This document shows positions 1 to 9,691 of a DNA stretch of 64,000 nucleotides, piece by piece. The stretch's first letter is position 1. Each line of letters begins with the position of its first letter. The position numbers were made by a program, and so were the translations under genes. This stretch comes from an uncultured Tolumonas sp. (GTDB lineage: Bacteria > Pseudomonadota > Gammaproteobacteria > Enterobacterales > Aeromonadaceae): contig NZ_OY782757.1 in NCBI RefSeq assembly GCF_963678185.1, forward strand, positions 1,127,001-1,191,000, given 5' to 3'. The notes beneath the pieces are model-generated. The model was not told the DNA's origin, made no database searches, and saw only the letters and a program-made list of their open reading frames with translations.

Positions 1-398
1 TGGTATTCAGCCAGACCCACCTCAAGTTTCGCGGCTACTTCACTATCTCGGGCATCCCGCCCATGTTCAGTTTCTACTTCATGAATAGCGTCAGATATAC
101 GTCGGGTATTACGATGAACCGAACGGGGAACCCAGTCGCCCTGACGGATCTCATCAATCATGGCGCCACGAATACGAATACCGGCATACGTTTCAAAACT
201 AGCACCTTTTCCAGCATCATAATTCCGGTACGCATCAAGCAGTCCAATCATTCCGGCTTGTAATAAATCATCCAGCTGTACACTGCTGGGCAGACGAGCC
301 AACATATGTTGCCCAATCCGTTTCACCAGCCCTGCATATCTTTCAACCAGCCGGTTAGGATCTTGTTGGCGATGATAGGCTTGAGCTTTGTTCATCAT
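1..398 (-). CDS. fliA: Flagellar sigma factor FliA (sigma-28), N-terminal part only
   Basis: The gene runs off the left edge of the window, so only about the first 130 residues are visible. The readable protein begins MMNKAQAYHRQQDPN and contains sigma-70 region 1.2/2 features, including LPSSVQLDDLLQAGMIGLLDA and the recognition-helix-like stretch GASFETYAGIRIRGAMIDE, both characteristic of FliA. FliA directs transcription of late flagellar and chemotaxis genes. Its start overlaps the flhG stop by ATGA (an ATG at 395 is the alternative), so it is translationally coupled to flhF-flhG. Family identity is clear; the missing part would carry regions 3 and 4. Confidence 0.95.
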   Translation of the reverse strand, partial: MMNKAQAYHRQQDPNRLVERYAGLVKRIGQHMLARLPSSVQLDDLLQAGMIGLLDAYRNYDAGKGASFETYAGIRIRGAMIDEIRQGDWVPRSVHRNTRRISDAIHEVETEHGRDARDSEVAAKLEVGLAEY

Positions 399-1279
399 TG
401 ATTTTCACCTACAACTTTTTTGGGTTGTAACAAATTTTCAATGAAAAATTCCAAATGACCGCCAGGCTGGTTTGGTATTGGCCAACTGGAAACTTTATTC
501 GCTAATGCTCGGAATGCCAGTGATGCCGGCGATTTCGGGAACGCATCAACGATCACTTTTTGTTTTTTTACTGCTTGGCGAACATTGTTGTCGTAAGGAA
601 TACAAGCAACTAATTCCAGCGAGGCATCAAGAAAACGATCGGTTACCCGAGTCAATTTAGTAAAGAGCTCTTGCCCTTCGCGTAAACTGCGCACCATGTT
701 GGCAACAATGCGAAAACGAAAAACGCCATATTCCCGGGAAAGGAGTTTGATCAGCGCATAAGCATCTGTGATTGAAGTCGGTTCATCACAGACCACTACC
801 ATGACATCTTGTGCCGCTCGAGCAAAACTCATCACCATGTCAGAGATACCAGCAGCAGTATCAACCAAAAGCATATCAATCGGTGTCTGTAATTCACTGA
901 AAGCTCTGATTAACCCGGCATGCTCAGACGGTGACAATTCAACCATGGATTGAGTACCCGATGTTGCCGGGATAATCATCAGCCCATTTGGCCCTTCAAT
1001 AATAATGTCGTCGAGTGAACATTGGCCGGAAAGCACATGCGACAGGTTTTTATGTACCCGGAGACCCAGCATAACGTCGAGGTTAGCCAAACCTAAGTCG
1101 GCATCTAATATCAACACCCGTTTGCCTTGTGCGGCCAAGCTCATACCGACATTCAAAGTGACATTCGATTTACCGACGCCCCCTTTACCACCTGTCACGG
1201 TGACAACTTTGATGCGGTGATTACGCTGCATATTCCGCAGACCACTGGCTTGATTCATAGTTACACTCATTTTATTCAT
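395..1279 (-). CDS. flhG: MinD-like ATPase FlhG (FleN), flagellar number regulator
   Basis: This is a ParA/MinD-family ATPase of about 294 residues that in polar flagellates limits flagellar number and antagonises FlrA/FleQ and FlhF. The deviant Walker A motif KGGVGKS lies at about residues 32-38, followed by the LDADLGLANLDVMLGL segment and VDTAAGIS as switch II. An open frame continues upstream into flhF, but the ATG at 1279 (MNKMSVTMNQ) has GGAG four bases upstream and overlaps the flhF stop by a few bases. The ATG at 1270 is the alternative. It sits between flhF and fliA in the usual flhA-flhF-flhG-fliA order. Confidence 0.93.
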   Translation of the reverse strand: MNKMSVTMNQASGLRNMQRNHRIKVVTVTGGKGGVGKSNVTLNVGMSLAAQGKRVLILDADLGLANLDVMLGLRVHKNLSHVLSGQCSLDDIIIEGPNGLMIIPATSGTQSMVELSPSEHAGLIRAFSELQTPIDMLLVDTAAGISDMVMSFARAAQDVMVVVCDEPTSITDAYALIKLLSREYGVFRFRIVANMVRSLREGQELFTKLTRVTDRFLDASLELVACIPYDNNVRQAVKKQKVIVDAFPKSPASLAFRALANKVSSWPIPNQPGGHLEFFIENLLQPKKVVGENQ

Positions 1280-2642
1280 AAAACTCCGCATGATTCGGCT
1301 CATGGGGGTCGCTGCTCCAATAATAGGGCTGACCCGTCTGCGCATCCAGTTGTTGCATGGTAACCGACACTAACTCTGCAACATTCGGTAGCTGAATATC
1401 CTCCGGCACGCGTTGTCCGTTAGTAACGTAACTGATAGGCAACGAGTTTTGAATACAGACATCCAGGACATCCCCAAGATTGAGACTTTCATCCAATTTG
1501 GTCAAAATACAGCCACTCAGTGGGATACGGTGAAAATGTTCATACGCTTCCTGTAATACCCGACGTTGTGCTGTAGCAGGTAACACCAGATAGTGGCGAA
1601 TTTTGACCCGGCTATTTTGAATTAACGTATCTAGTTGTTCGTTCAAACGAACATCACGTTGCCCCATACCTGCAGTATCAATAAGTACTAACCGACGATT
1701 ACGCAGTTGATAAAGCGCAGTACCTAATTCTTCAACATTGTTAACTGCTCTGACTTGGCAGCCCATGATCCGGCCATAGGTTTGTAATTGATCTTGTGCA
1801 CCGATCCGATAGTGATCGGTAGTAATCAACGCTACCTGTTCAGCACCATATTTCATGGCAAATCGAGCAGCTAATTTGGCAATAGTGGTCGTTTTACCTA
1901 CCCCTGTCGGCCCTAATAAAGCTACAGCGCCACCAAATCGCATAATTTCGTCATCGCTGACCTTCAGCTGTTGGGTCAGTAAGCGTTCAATGTGTTTCCA
2001 TGCGTCATGCAACGGAATATCTTCCGGTACCATACCTGCGAGTTGATCTGCCAGAGTTTCAGTAAAACCGCCCTTGATCAGTTGTTTAATCAGCAAAGCA
2101 CGAATAGGCTCTCTACGTTCAACTTCCTGCCACATTAAACCTGATAACTGGTGTTGCAGTAATTTACGGATGGAAGCCATTTCAGAACGCATAGCTTCCA
2201 TTTCTTTATCTTTATGCACAGAAGCAGAAGAAGATTGGCGAGAACTGGCCGGAGATCGCGGTCTTGCGGGTTCTGGCGCCATCTTGGCTTGTTCTTCCAG
2301 CGTCGGCGGTAATCCAAACGATTGCTGTTCTCTGACAAGTTTGCTCTGTCTGGCCAGTAAAGCGCCCAGACTATCTGCTACCTTTTCTTTGGCATTATCA
2401 AACGCAGCACTCATTTGTGATTCAGGACGTTGCCCAGAAAACTCCACGCGATCTTCTTTTAATGCTCTTGCGGTTGGCATCGACTGGGCACCCTGCGCAG
2501 TCTGGTAGTCGACGGCAGCAACGATCTCGATGCCACCAGTCACTTTTTTATTGGACATGATGACGGCATCAGGCCCTAATAATTCTTTTACTTCCGCCAG
2601 GGCTGTTCTCATATCCTTGGCAAATACGCGCTTTATTTTCAC
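1272..2642 (-). CDS. flhF: SRP-type GTPase FlhF, polar flagellum placement
   Basis: FlhF is the SRP/FtsY-family GTPase that recruits the first flagellar components to the cell pole. The 456-residue protein has a basic N-terminal B domain starting MKIKRVFAKDMRTALAEVKE, a low-complexity linker rich in Ser/Pro/Ala around residues 115-145, and a C-terminal NG domain. The NG domain has the P-loop GPTGVGKT at about 244-251, DTAG at about 322-325 and TKLD at about 381-384. The length and architecture match Vibrio and Pseudomonas FlhF. It follows flhA by 15 bases, so the two are probably co-transcribed from the promoter before flhA. Confidence 0.95.
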   Translation of the reverse strand: MKIKRVFAKDMRTALAEVKELLGPDAVIMSNKKVTGGIEIVAAVDYQTAQGAQSMPTARALKEDRVEFSGQRPESQMSAAFDNAKEKVADSLGALLARQSKLVREQQSFGLPPTLEEQAKMAPEPARPRSPASSRQSSSASVHKDKEMEAMRSEMASIRKLLQHQLSGLMWQEVERREPIRALLIKQLIKGGFTETLADQLAGMVPEDIPLHDAWKHIERLLTQQLKVSDDEIMRFGGAVALLGPTGVGKTTTIAKLAARFAMKYGAEQVALITTDHYRIGAQDQLQTYGRIMGCQVRAVNNVEELGTALYQLRNRRLVLIDTAGMGQRDVRLNEQLDTLIQNSRVKIRHYLVLPATAQRRVLQEAYEHFHRIPLSGCILTKLDESLNLGDVLDVCIQNSLPISYVTNGQRVPEDIQLPNVAELVSVTMQQLDAQTGQPYYWSSDPHEPNHAEFYE

Positions 2643-2657
2643 CTAAACCTCCCGGCT

Positions 2658-4775
2658 CTATTGCTGCCCAACAGAGCTGACGATGCGGATTTGCTTATCT
2701 TCCGGTATCTCCTGATAAGAAAGAATGCGCAGGTTAGGAATGGCATTTCTCACAAAGCGAGATAATGTATTACGCAGCACACCAGAGGTCAGTAGCACTG
2801 GTGTTTGTCCTTCAAGTTCCTGACGCTGAGCCGCTTCAGTTAAGGATTTCTGCATTCTTTCTGCCAATCCGGGTTCGATACCTGCCCCTTCAGCCCCACC
2901 CGCTTGCAGTGACTGGTGTAAAATTCTTTCTAAATCAGGCGCTAATGTAATAACTGGAATGATATTCTCGCCGCCTACGATACTTTGAACAATAAGCCGA
3001 CGCAAAGAAATACGACAAGCGGCGGTTAATACATCAGGATCTTGGCTACGTGGTGCATATTCAACCAATGTTTGCAGTAATGTACGCATATCCCGGATGG
3101 TAACGCCTTCCGAAAGCAGATTTTGCAGTACTTTCACCAGCGTGCCCATAGTCACAACGCCAGGAACCAAGCCTTCAGTAAGTTTAGGCTGATTACGACC
3201 AATCAGTTCGAGTAAATTCTGTACCTCATCATGGCCTAGCAACTGTGCCGCATGTTGAGTCAATAACTGGCTAAGATGAGTAGCAATAACTGTTGACGCA
3301 TCCACTACGGTGTAACCAAGACTCTGAGCGTAATCCACCTGATCTTTAGTGATCCATACCGCATCCAGACCGAATGCAGGATCTCGACCTTCAATACCGT
3401 TAACAGTGCCAAAAACTTGACCCGGGTTAATCGCCATTTCCCGATCGTGATAAACCTCAGATTCACCACAAGTAACACCCATCAGTGAAATACGATATTG
3501 ATTTGGTTGTAAATCAAGGTTGTCACGGATATGTACTGGTGGAACCAAAAAGCCCAATTCCTGCGACAGTTTCTTACGCACACCTTTGATACGGTTCAAC
3601 AATTCACCGCCCTGCGTGCGGTCAACTAACGGGATCAGGCGATATCCAACTTCCAAGCCAATTACATCAACTGGGGTCACATCATCCCAACTCAGATCTT
3701 TTTGCTCAGGCGCACGAACAGCATCGCCAGTGACAGCAGGTTTGTTGGCTAATTCTTGTGCTTTTTTCTTGGTATGGTTCAGCCCTAACCATGCGCCACC
3801 AGCACAAATGCCACCCAACAAAAGAAACGCGAAGTGCGGCATGCCGGGCACGATACCCATGATCAACAATATGGACGCGGCAATGATTAGTGATTTAGGA
3901 TCTTTGAACATCTGCCCTAATACGACAGTGCCCATGTCCTGTTCAGTATTTTGACGCGTAACAATGACAGCAGCCGCGATAGACAGCATTAACGATGGGA
4001 TCTGGGCAACCAAACCATCACCGATGGTCAGCAAGGTATAAATTTGCGTTGCTTCGGCAAACCCCAGACCATGCTGCACCATACCGATGATAAACCCACC
4101 GATAACGTTGATGAACAGGATCATGATACCGGCAACGGCATCACCTTTTACGAATTTAGAAGCACCATCCATTGAACCATAAAAATCTGCTTCAGAGGTG
4201 ACATCAGCACGGCGGCGTTTTGCTTCTTCCTGATTGATAAGGCCCGCATTCAAATCGGCATCAATGGCCATTTGTTTACCGGGCATCGCATCCAAAGTAA
4301 AACGGGCACTCACTTCCGCGATACGGCCAGCACCTTTGGTTACCACCACGAAATTAATGATCATCAAGATAGCAAAAACGATTAAACCAACCGCGTAGTT
4401 ACCACCGATAACTACCGATCCAAATGCTTCAATAACATGACCTGCCGCTGCCGGGCCATTGTGCCCTTCCAGCAAAACCACACGCGTAGAGGCAATGTTT
4501 AATGCCAAACGTAATAACGTGGTCACCAGCAAAATCGTAGGGAATGCAGCGAAATCAAGCGGACGGCGGGTATAAATTGCAACCAAAAGAACCAGTAGTG
4601 CCAGGGCAATATTGAAGGTAAACAGAATATCTAACAGGAACGCAGGCATTGGCAGAACAACCATGCCCAGGCCGGCAATAACCAACAAAGGGGTACCGAT
4701 ACCTTTGGTAAGAATACCGCGATATTGCCCAAATGAAGATAAAGTGGCTTTCAGTTCCATAGTATTTTTCGTCAT
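2658..4775 (-). CDS. flhA: Flagellar type III export protein FlhA
   Basis: FlhA is the large inner-membrane subunit of the flagellar export gate; it forms the cytoplasmic nonameric ring that docks chaperone-substrate complexes. The protein is 705 residues, close to the family norm. The N-terminal half is strongly hydrophobic with several membrane helices and carries the FHIPEP-type cytoplasmic loop (KRRRADVTSEADFYGSMDGA). The C-terminal half is a soluble domain. The chosen ATG at 4775 gives MTKNTMELK; a second in-frame ATG 15 bases later is possible. A -24/-12 element lies just upstream, so flhA likely heads the flhA-flhF-flhG-fliA transcript. Confidence 0.96.
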   Translation of the reverse strand: MTKNTMELKATLSSFGQYRGILTKGIGTPLLVIAGLGMVVLPMPAFLLDILFTFNIALALLVLLVAIYTRRPLDFAAFPTILLVTTLLRLALNIASTRVVLLEGHNGPAAAGHVIEAFGSVVIGGNYAVGLIVFAILMIINFVVVTKGAGRIAEVSARFTLDAMPGKQMAIDADLNAGLINQEEAKRRRADVTSEADFYGSMDGASKFVKGDAVAGIMILFINVIGGFIIGMVQHGLGFAEATQIYTLLTIGDGLVAQIPSLMLSIAAAVIVTRQNTEQDMGTVVLGQMFKDPKSLIIAASILLIMGIVPGMPHFAFLLLGGICAGGAWLGLNHTKKKAQELANKPAVTGDAVRAPEQKDLSWDDVTPVDVIGLEVGYRLIPLVDRTQGGELLNRIKGVRKKLSQELGFLVPPVHIRDNLDLQPNQYRISLMGVTCGESEVYHDREMAINPGQVFGTVNGIEGRDPAFGLDAVWITKDQVDYAQSLGYTVVDASTVIATHLSQLLTQHAAQLLGHDEVQNLLELIGRNQPKLTEGLVPGVVTMGTLVKVLQNLLSEGVTIRDMRTLLQTLVEYAPRSQDPDVLTAACRISLRRLIVQSIVGGENIIPVITLAPDLERILHQSLQAGGAEGAGIEPGLAERMQKSLTEAAQRQELEGQTPVLLTSGVLRNTLSRFVRNAIPNLRILSYQEIPEDKQIRIVSSVGQQ

Positions 4776-4800
4776 AACACCGACACTTAAACCAATTTAA

Positions 4801-4815
4801 GCAAATATCGCGCCA
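4801..4815 (-). promoter_or_regulatory. Candidate sigma-54 promoter for flhA
   Basis: The minus strand reads TGGCGCGATATTTGC, with GG and GC separated by ten bases as required for -24/-12 elements. It deviates from TGGCAC-N5-TTGC at one position. The predicted transcription start leaves a short leader of roughly 15 bases before the flhA ATG. In Vibrio-type hierarchies the flhA operon depends on sigma-54, which supports the call, but the short leader lowers confidence. Confidence 0.5.
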
Positions 4816-4857
4816 TGAAGTAAATCTATGTTTTAGTAAGAAAACGTCAAGATGTCG

Positions 4858-5994
4858 TCAATGACGCAACTCATCGGGGATTGGCATCTCTTTGTCTTTA
4901 GGTAATTCTCTTGGCGGAGCGCCACGTCCCGCTTTATACGACTTTAACTGAAAAACATAAGCCAAAACTAAAGCCACTGCTTGGAATAGACCGTCAGGAA
5001 TTTCTTTATCCAGTTTGGTGGTGTGGTAAATCGCACGCGCCAGTGCCGGTGATTGTAAAATGGGGATTTTATATTCATCTGCAATTTCACGGATTTTCAT
5101 GGCAATTTCATCCGTGCCTTTTGCAACCACAACAGGAGCCGCTCCCGGTTTAAACCGATCATATTTCAAGGCTACGGCATAATGAGTCGGGTTGGTGACG
5201 ATCACATCGGCTTTAGGTACTTCGGCCATCATTCGGCGATTAGCCATTTCACGCTGCATCTGACGTAAGCGGCCTTTTACTTCTGGTTTACCTTCAGAAT
5301 CCTTGTATTCGTCTTTTACTTCCTGCTTGGTCATACGTAATTGCTTTGTATGATTCCATTTTTGAAATGGCACATCGATTAACACCACAGGCAATAACGC
5401 ACAACAGATCCCAATACCGACATTTAACGATATGCGCAGTGCATCAACGATTCCGGTTGATAATTGTTCATGGCTTAATTTCATTAATGCTGGCCATTGA
5501 TGCATGATTTGCAAATAGGCCATCCAAGCGACAAACCCAACCTTGGCAATGGATTTTACCAACTCAACCAATGCCATCACGCCAATCATGCGTTTAATAC
5601 CATTGAATGGATTGAGTTTATTGAATTTAGGTGACATAGCATCAGCGCTGAAATTAAAACCGCCTAACGCAATATTACCGATAAGGCTCGCTACCATAAC
5701 AATAGAAAACAGCGAAATCAGCGGCCATAAGACTTCACCAATACTGATACCAATTAGGCTATACATGGTATTGGGATCAAAGACTTCGCTACGCTCAAAG
5801 TGGAAACAACGCTGAAACACATTCATCACCGCTTCGCTGAGCGGGGTTTGTAACATCAACAGGCCTAAAATTCCGGCCAGCAAAACAGTAGCCGTCCCCG
5901 CTTCTTTTGATCGGGGAACCTGGCCTTTTTCTTTCGCCTGTTGCAGTCGCTTACCAGTGGGTTGTTCCGTTTTTTCCTGTTCGTCATCGGCCAT
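4858..5994 (-). CDS. flhB: Flagellar type III export switch protein FlhB
   Basis: FlhB is the autocleaving export-gate protein that, together with FliK, switches secretion from rod/hook to filament substrates. The 378-residue sequence starts with the typical charged leader (MADDEQEKTEQPTGKRL), has four hydrophobic segments, then a cytoplasmic domain with the autocleavage motif NPTH at about residues 268-271. It is the last gene of the fliK-to-flhB series; it follows fliR by 12 bases, and flhA has its own promoter element downstream. Confidence 0.97.
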   Translation of the reverse strand: MADDEQEKTEQPTGKRLQQAKEKGQVPRSKEAGTATVLLAGILGLLMLQTPLSEAVMNVFQRCFHFERSEVFDPNTMYSLIGISIGEVLWPLISLFSIVMVASLIGNIALGGFNFSADAMSPKFNKLNPFNGIKRMIGVMALVELVKSIAKVGFVAWMAYLQIMHQWPALMKLSHEQLSTGIVDALRISLNVGIGICCALLPVVLIDVPFQKWNHTKQLRMTKQEVKDEYKDSEGKPEVKGRLRQMQREMANRRMMAEVPKADVIVTNPTHYAVALKYDRFKPGAAPVVVAKGTDEIAMKIREIADEYKIPILQSPALARAIYHTTKLDKEIPDGLFQAVALVLAYVFQLKSYKAGRGAPPRELPKDKEMPIPDELRH

Positions 5995-6006
5995 ATATAT
6001 TGCTCT

Positions 6007-6795
6007 CTATGGTTCGCGACAGGAAAGAGCCAGCACATCACACATTAAATTTTGTGTTCGTTGCCAGTGCAGAACAAAATGATCCATGAAGCCACTCAGT
6101 GAAGCCCACATGATAAACAGACCACAAATCATAGTGACAGCAAAACCCATACTAAATACATTTAACTGCGGTGCCGCACGGGTCATCACACCAAAAGAAA
6201 AGTTGATCAGCAATAATGCAATGGTTGCCGACAAAGAGAATGAGAGTGCTGTCTGGAATAACACCGAAACAAAATCGACTATCGCATGCATGCTGCTGAT
6301 AGTTAACCCATCGGCAGAAACCGGTAACGTAGTAAAACTCTGCGTGATCATCTGGATCATCGTCAGGTGACCATCCAACGCAAAAAACAATAAGGTTCCC
6401 AACATCAGATAGAACTGACCGATGACCGGTGTTGATTCACCATTCAGCGGATCAACCATTGATGCAAACCCCAAACTGGTCTGCATTGAAATCACCTGCC
6501 CGGCCATAATAAATGCCTGCACCAGCATTTGAGATATCAACCCCATAGCAATGCCGATCAAGACTTGCTGTGAGGTGATCATGACACCACCCATAGAAAA
6601 AAGATCGGTAGCAGGCATCTTAGGTAACACAGGGGCAATTACCGCAGTAAGAACCATGCAATAAAACATCCGAATCATGATCGGTACAGACTGAGAACCA
6701 ATGACCAGCATCGTCATCAGCATGGAAGCTAAACGGGTAAATGGCCAGATATACGCTGCCAGCATCTCCATTAAAAGTGTGCTGGTGATGTTCAT
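6007..6795 (-). CDS. fliR: Flagellar export gate protein FliR
   Basis: FliR is a polytopic inner-membrane subunit of the FliPQR export-gate core. The 262-residue, highly hydrophobic protein has six or so membrane helices and the conserved stretch GFASMVDPLNGESTPVIGQF typical of the family. Its start overlaps the fliQ stop by four bases (ATGA), implying translational coupling. The gene lies in the invariant fliP-fliQ-fliR-flhB order. Confidence 0.96.
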   Translation of the reverse strand: MNITSTLLMEMLAAYIWPFTRLASMLMTMLVIGSQSVPIMIRMFYCMVLTAVIAPVLPKMPATDLFSMGGVMITSQQVLIGIAMGLISQMLVQAFIMAGQVISMQTSLGFASMVDPLNGESTPVIGQFYLMLGTLLFFALDGHLTMIQMITQSFTTLPVSADGLTISSMHAIVDFVSVLFQTALSFSLSATIALLLINFSFGVMTRAAPQLNVFSMGFAVTMICGLFIMWASLSGFMDHFVLHWQRTQNLMCDVLALSCREP

Positions 6796-7061
6796 CCTAA
6801 TACCTCAGGAATTTCATGCACCATCTGAACCATGAAATCCATTAGCATCTGTAATCCCCAATGCCCGCCTAACGCCAGCGCAGCCAGCGTGACTAACAAA
6901 CGAGGTAAGAAACTCAAGGTCTGTTCGTTAATTGATGTAGCGGCCTGAAAAATAGACACCAGCAAACCAACAATTAAGCTTGGAATAATTGTTGCGCTGA
7001 CCAAAATACAGATCAGCCCCAACGCTTGCCGGAAAACGTCTAGGAAGACTTCAGGTGTCAT
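6792..7061 (-). CDS. fliQ: Flagellar export gate protein FliQ
   Basis: FliQ is a small two-helix membrane subunit of the export gate. The 89-residue protein starts [14 protein letters not shown] and contains the two hydrophobic hairpin helices around residues 14-40 and 50-75 with the family stretch SIFQAATSINEQTLSFLPR between them. It overlaps fliP by one base and fliR by four, consistent with one polycistronic message. Confidence 0.96.
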   Translation of the reverse strand: MTPEVFLDVFRQALGLICILVSATIIPSLIVGLLVSIFQAATSINEQTLSFLPRLLVTLAALALGGHWGLQMLMDFMVQMVHEIPEVLG

Positions 7062-7819
7062 TAGCCACCTCCAAGCCCGAAACTGTTAGCCAATGACCCC
7101 ATGATCAACCCCCAGCCATCAACTAACACAAATAACATCAGTTTAAAGGGCAACGAAATCATCATCGGTGACAGCATCATCATACCCATCGCCATTAAGA
7201 CACTGGCAATTACTAAGTCGATAACCAGAAAAGGTAAAAACAGCATAAAACCAATCTGAAATGCAGTTTTAAGTTCACTGGTAATAAACGCAGGAATCAA
7301 AACACGCAGTGGTACTTCATCGGGTTTATCGGCTTTCACATTGGCTATTTCGCTAAAGACATCCAGATCTTTGATCCGTGTTTGGCCGAGCATAAATTGT
7401 CTTAACGGTATTTCTGCTTTTTCCAGCGCTTCTTTCGCGGTGATCTGTTCGCTCATGTAGGGTTGTAATGCATCGTTATTAATACGATCCAATACTGGGG
7501 ACATGATGAAAAAAGACATGAATAGTGCCATCCCTACCAGGATCTGATTGGATGGGCTTTGCTGTAAACCAATGGCCTGCCGCAAGATTGATAACACAAC
7601 GATGATTCGGGTAAACGAAGTCATCATAATGACAATGGATGGCAGGAACGTCAGCGCAGTCATCAGCGCCAAAACTTGCAGCGTCAAGCTGTAATCCTGC
7701 CCACCTTGAGCATTAGTGGAAACTGTCAGCGCAGGTAACATGCCACCCGCGTTTGCAGCATGAGCGAATACCGGACAAAAACAAACAAATAGACTTAGCC
7801 ATTTACGCCATTGGATCAT
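7061..7819 (-). CDS. fliP: Flagellar export gate protein FliP
   Basis: FliP forms the pentameric heart of the export gate. The 252-residue precursor has a cleavable signal-like N-terminus (hydrophobic [14 protein letters not shown] followed by AANAGG), as known for FliP. Conserved family segments follow, such as [37 protein letters not shown] and [18 protein letters not shown]. Four-base overlap with fliO and one-base overlap with fliQ indicate tight coupling. Confidence 0.97.
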   Translation of the reverse strand: MIQWRKWLSLFVCFCPVFAHAANAGGMLPALTVSTNAQGGQDYSLTLQVLALMTALTFLPSIVIMMTSFTRIIVVLSILRQAIGLQQSPSNQILVGMALFMSFFIMSPVLDRINNDALQPYMSEQITAKEALEKAEIPLRQFMLGQTRIKDLDVFSEIANVKADKPDEVPLRVLIPAFITSELKTAFQIGFMLFLPFLVIDLVIASVLMAMGMMMLSPMMISLPFKLMLFVLVDGWGLIMGSLANSFGLGGG

Positions 7820-8217
7820 GTTTTATCGTCCTCTGACGGAGTAGATTTATTCATCCAACGAGACAAATGTTGTGCAAATACAGGTGCAGATGCATTAGCG
7901 GACAGTGGCGGATTAATTTCGGTCAGAAAAGAAATCTGTTGAGCAGTAACGCCTAATAACAGTTGTTGTTCACCAGCCTGCACCACCATCAGTTTTTCTT
8001 TGTAACCCACGGGCAGTGTAAACAATACCTTAAAATCAGGGCGGCCCATTTGTGGAACCAGACGGCTTTTTTTCAGCCCCCAAGCTAGTACCACGATAAG
8101 CCCCAGCACTAATAAACTACTGAACAACCATTGAACCAGACCGGCGGTAGCGGTGCTCTCCGGTGCTGCATATAAAGGCATCGAAGCCAGGGCGAGAAGA
8201 AGACAATAACGTTTCAT
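7816..8217 (-). CDS. fliO: Flagellar export assembly factor FliO
   Basis: FliO assists assembly of the FliP ring. The protein is short (133 residues) with a signal-like N-terminus ([15 protein letters not shown]), one membrane helix at about residues 28-47 ([20 protein letters not shown]) and a cytoplasmic tail. Sequence conservation in this family is low, so the call relies mainly on this layout and on its place between fliN and fliP with four-base overlaps on both sides. Confidence 0.9.
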   Translation of the reverse strand: MKRYCLLLALASMPLYAAPESTATAGLVQWLFSSLLVLGLIVVLAWGLKKSRLVPQMGRPDFKVLFTLPVGYKEKLMVVQAGEQQLLLGVTAQQISFLTEINPPLSANASAPVFAQHLSRWMNKSTPSEDDKT

Positions 8218-8600
8218 TTCAGTTTCTTGATGCGTTCTGTTTGGCTGATAACATCCGTCAGACGAATACCGAATTTGTCGTTAACAACAACGACCTCACC
8301 GTGGGCAATCAAGGTACCATTCACCAGTACATCCAGTGGTTCACCAGCCACACGATCAAGCTCAACAACAGAACCTTGGTTCAGCTGCAATAAATTACGG
8401 ATGTTGATTTGACTACGTCCAACTTCCATCGCAATGGTTACCGGAATATCCAGAATGGTATCCAGTTTGCGACGCTCTTCCGCGGTAATGGGTGCATCCG
8501 TATCAAATTCATCTAATGCTGCAGGGCGTGCTTCGCTCTTAACCTGTTCTTCCAGTGCTGCGGCCCAAGCATCCGCCATCAAATCTTCTTCGCTACTCAT
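8214..8600 (-). CDS. fliN: Flagellar C-ring switch protein FliN
   Basis: FliN is a C-ring protein that with FliM and FliG controls rotation direction and export docking. The 128-residue protein has an acidic N-terminal extension and the SpoA/FliN domain at about residues 48-124, with ILDIPVTIAMEVGRSQINIRNLL and LNQGSVVELDRVAGEPLDVLVNG. Its start overlaps the last base of the fliM stop, and its end overlaps fliO. Confidence 0.97.
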   Translation of the reverse strand: MSSEEDLMADAWAAALEEQVKSEARPAALDEFDTDAPITAEERRKLDTILDIPVTIAMEVGRSQINIRNLLQLNQGSVVELDRVAGEPLDVLVNGTLIAHGEVVVVNDKFGIRLTDVISQTERIKKLK

Positions 8601-9667
8601 CAGTCATCCTCAATAATACGTTCTAATTCTTCAAGTTCAGCCAGACCATCAATACGCATACCGTGTCGGGTCACTTGCGTCATTTCACCTTTCACCGTTT
8701 CTGGGCGTTTAATTTTCTCGGTGATTTTTAATGCCACATTATTCTTTTTACTGCGGCCCATTTTAGCCCGGAACGTAGGTAAACCTTCAACGTATACCAT
8801 CAGACTTTCAGGCATTTCAACTGGAATGATATCGCCCGCTTTTAGTTCCATCAGTTTGCGTAAAGGCAAATCAATTTCTAATAGTTTGGCTTTTAAGCCG
8901 ACAGATACGTCCATGACCTCATCCCGGAGTGCTTTGCTCCAGCGCAGATCGGTATCGCCTTTATCACTTTGTACACCCGCATCCAGTAATTCACGGATCG
9001 GTTCCAACATAGAGTATGGCATTGCGACGTGAAAATCGCCGCCGCCACCATCCAGTTCAATGTGGAAAGAACTCACCACGATCACTTCAGTCGGGCTGAC
9101 AATATTCGCCATGGCTGGGTTTACTTCGGAATCAAGGTATTCAAACCCGACATCCATAACCGGCGCCCAAGCCTCTTTGTAATCTTCAAACACCAGTTTC
9201 AGCAGCATTTGAATGATCCGACGCTCGGTTGGCGTAAACTCGCGCCCTTCAATTTTCGCGTGATAGCGACCATCACCACCAAAGAAGTTTTCTACCAAAA
9301 TGAAAACCAGACGGGCTTCCATTGTAATCAATGCCGTTCCTTTCAACGGGCGGAAACGAACCATGTTCAGACTGGTAGGAACAAACAGAGAATGGACATA
9401 CTCGCCAAACTTCAGCATTTGTACGCCGTTGATGGATACTTCTGCGGTTCTGCGCATCATATTAAACAAACTAATACGCATATGACGGGCAAAACGTTCG
9501 TTGACCAATTCAAGCGTAGGCATACGCCCACGAACGATGCGATCCTGAGATGAGAAATCGAAACTCATCACCCCTTCCGGGGCTACGGACGATAGTGTCT
9601 CTTCTTCTACGTCATCGACGCCATGAAGTAGAGCATCAATTTCGTCTTGTGATAATAAATCACTCAT
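8600..9667 (-). CDS. fliM: Flagellar C-ring switch protein FliM
   Basis: FliM binds phosphorylated CheY and transmits the turning signal to FliG. The 355-residue sequence begins with the CheY-binding peptide MSDLLSQDEIDALLHGV, followed by the GGXG-containing middle domain (ENFFGGDGRYHAKIEG) and a C-terminal SpoA domain (LPLRKLMELKAGDIIPVEMP). It follows fliL by 24 bases and overlaps fliN by one base. Confidence 0.97.
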   Translation of the reverse strand: MSDLLSQDEIDALLHGVDDVEEETLSSVAPEGVMSFDFSSQDRIVRGRMPTLELVNERFARHMRISLFNMMRRTAEVSINGVQMLKFGEYVHSLFVPTSLNMVRFRPLKGTALITMEARLVFILVENFFGGDGRYHAKIEGREFTPTERRIIQMLLKLVFEDYKEAWAPVMDVGFEYLDSEVNPAMANIVSPTEVIVVSSFHIELDGGGGDFHVAMPYSMLEPIRELLDAGVQSDKGDTDLRWSKALRDEVMDVSVGLKAKLLEIDLPLRKLMELKAGDIIPVEMPESLMVYVEGLPTFRAKMGRSKKNNVALKITEKIKRPETVKGEMTQVTRHGMRIDGLAELEELERIIEDD

Positions 9668-9691
9668 ACCGCACCTGTGATAATTTCATTG

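Noticed and set aside
1280..1345. Longer FlhG starting inside flhF (MRRRVSPIIG)
   Set aside because: The extra residues overlap flhF out of frame and the ATG at 1279 has a proper ribosome site.
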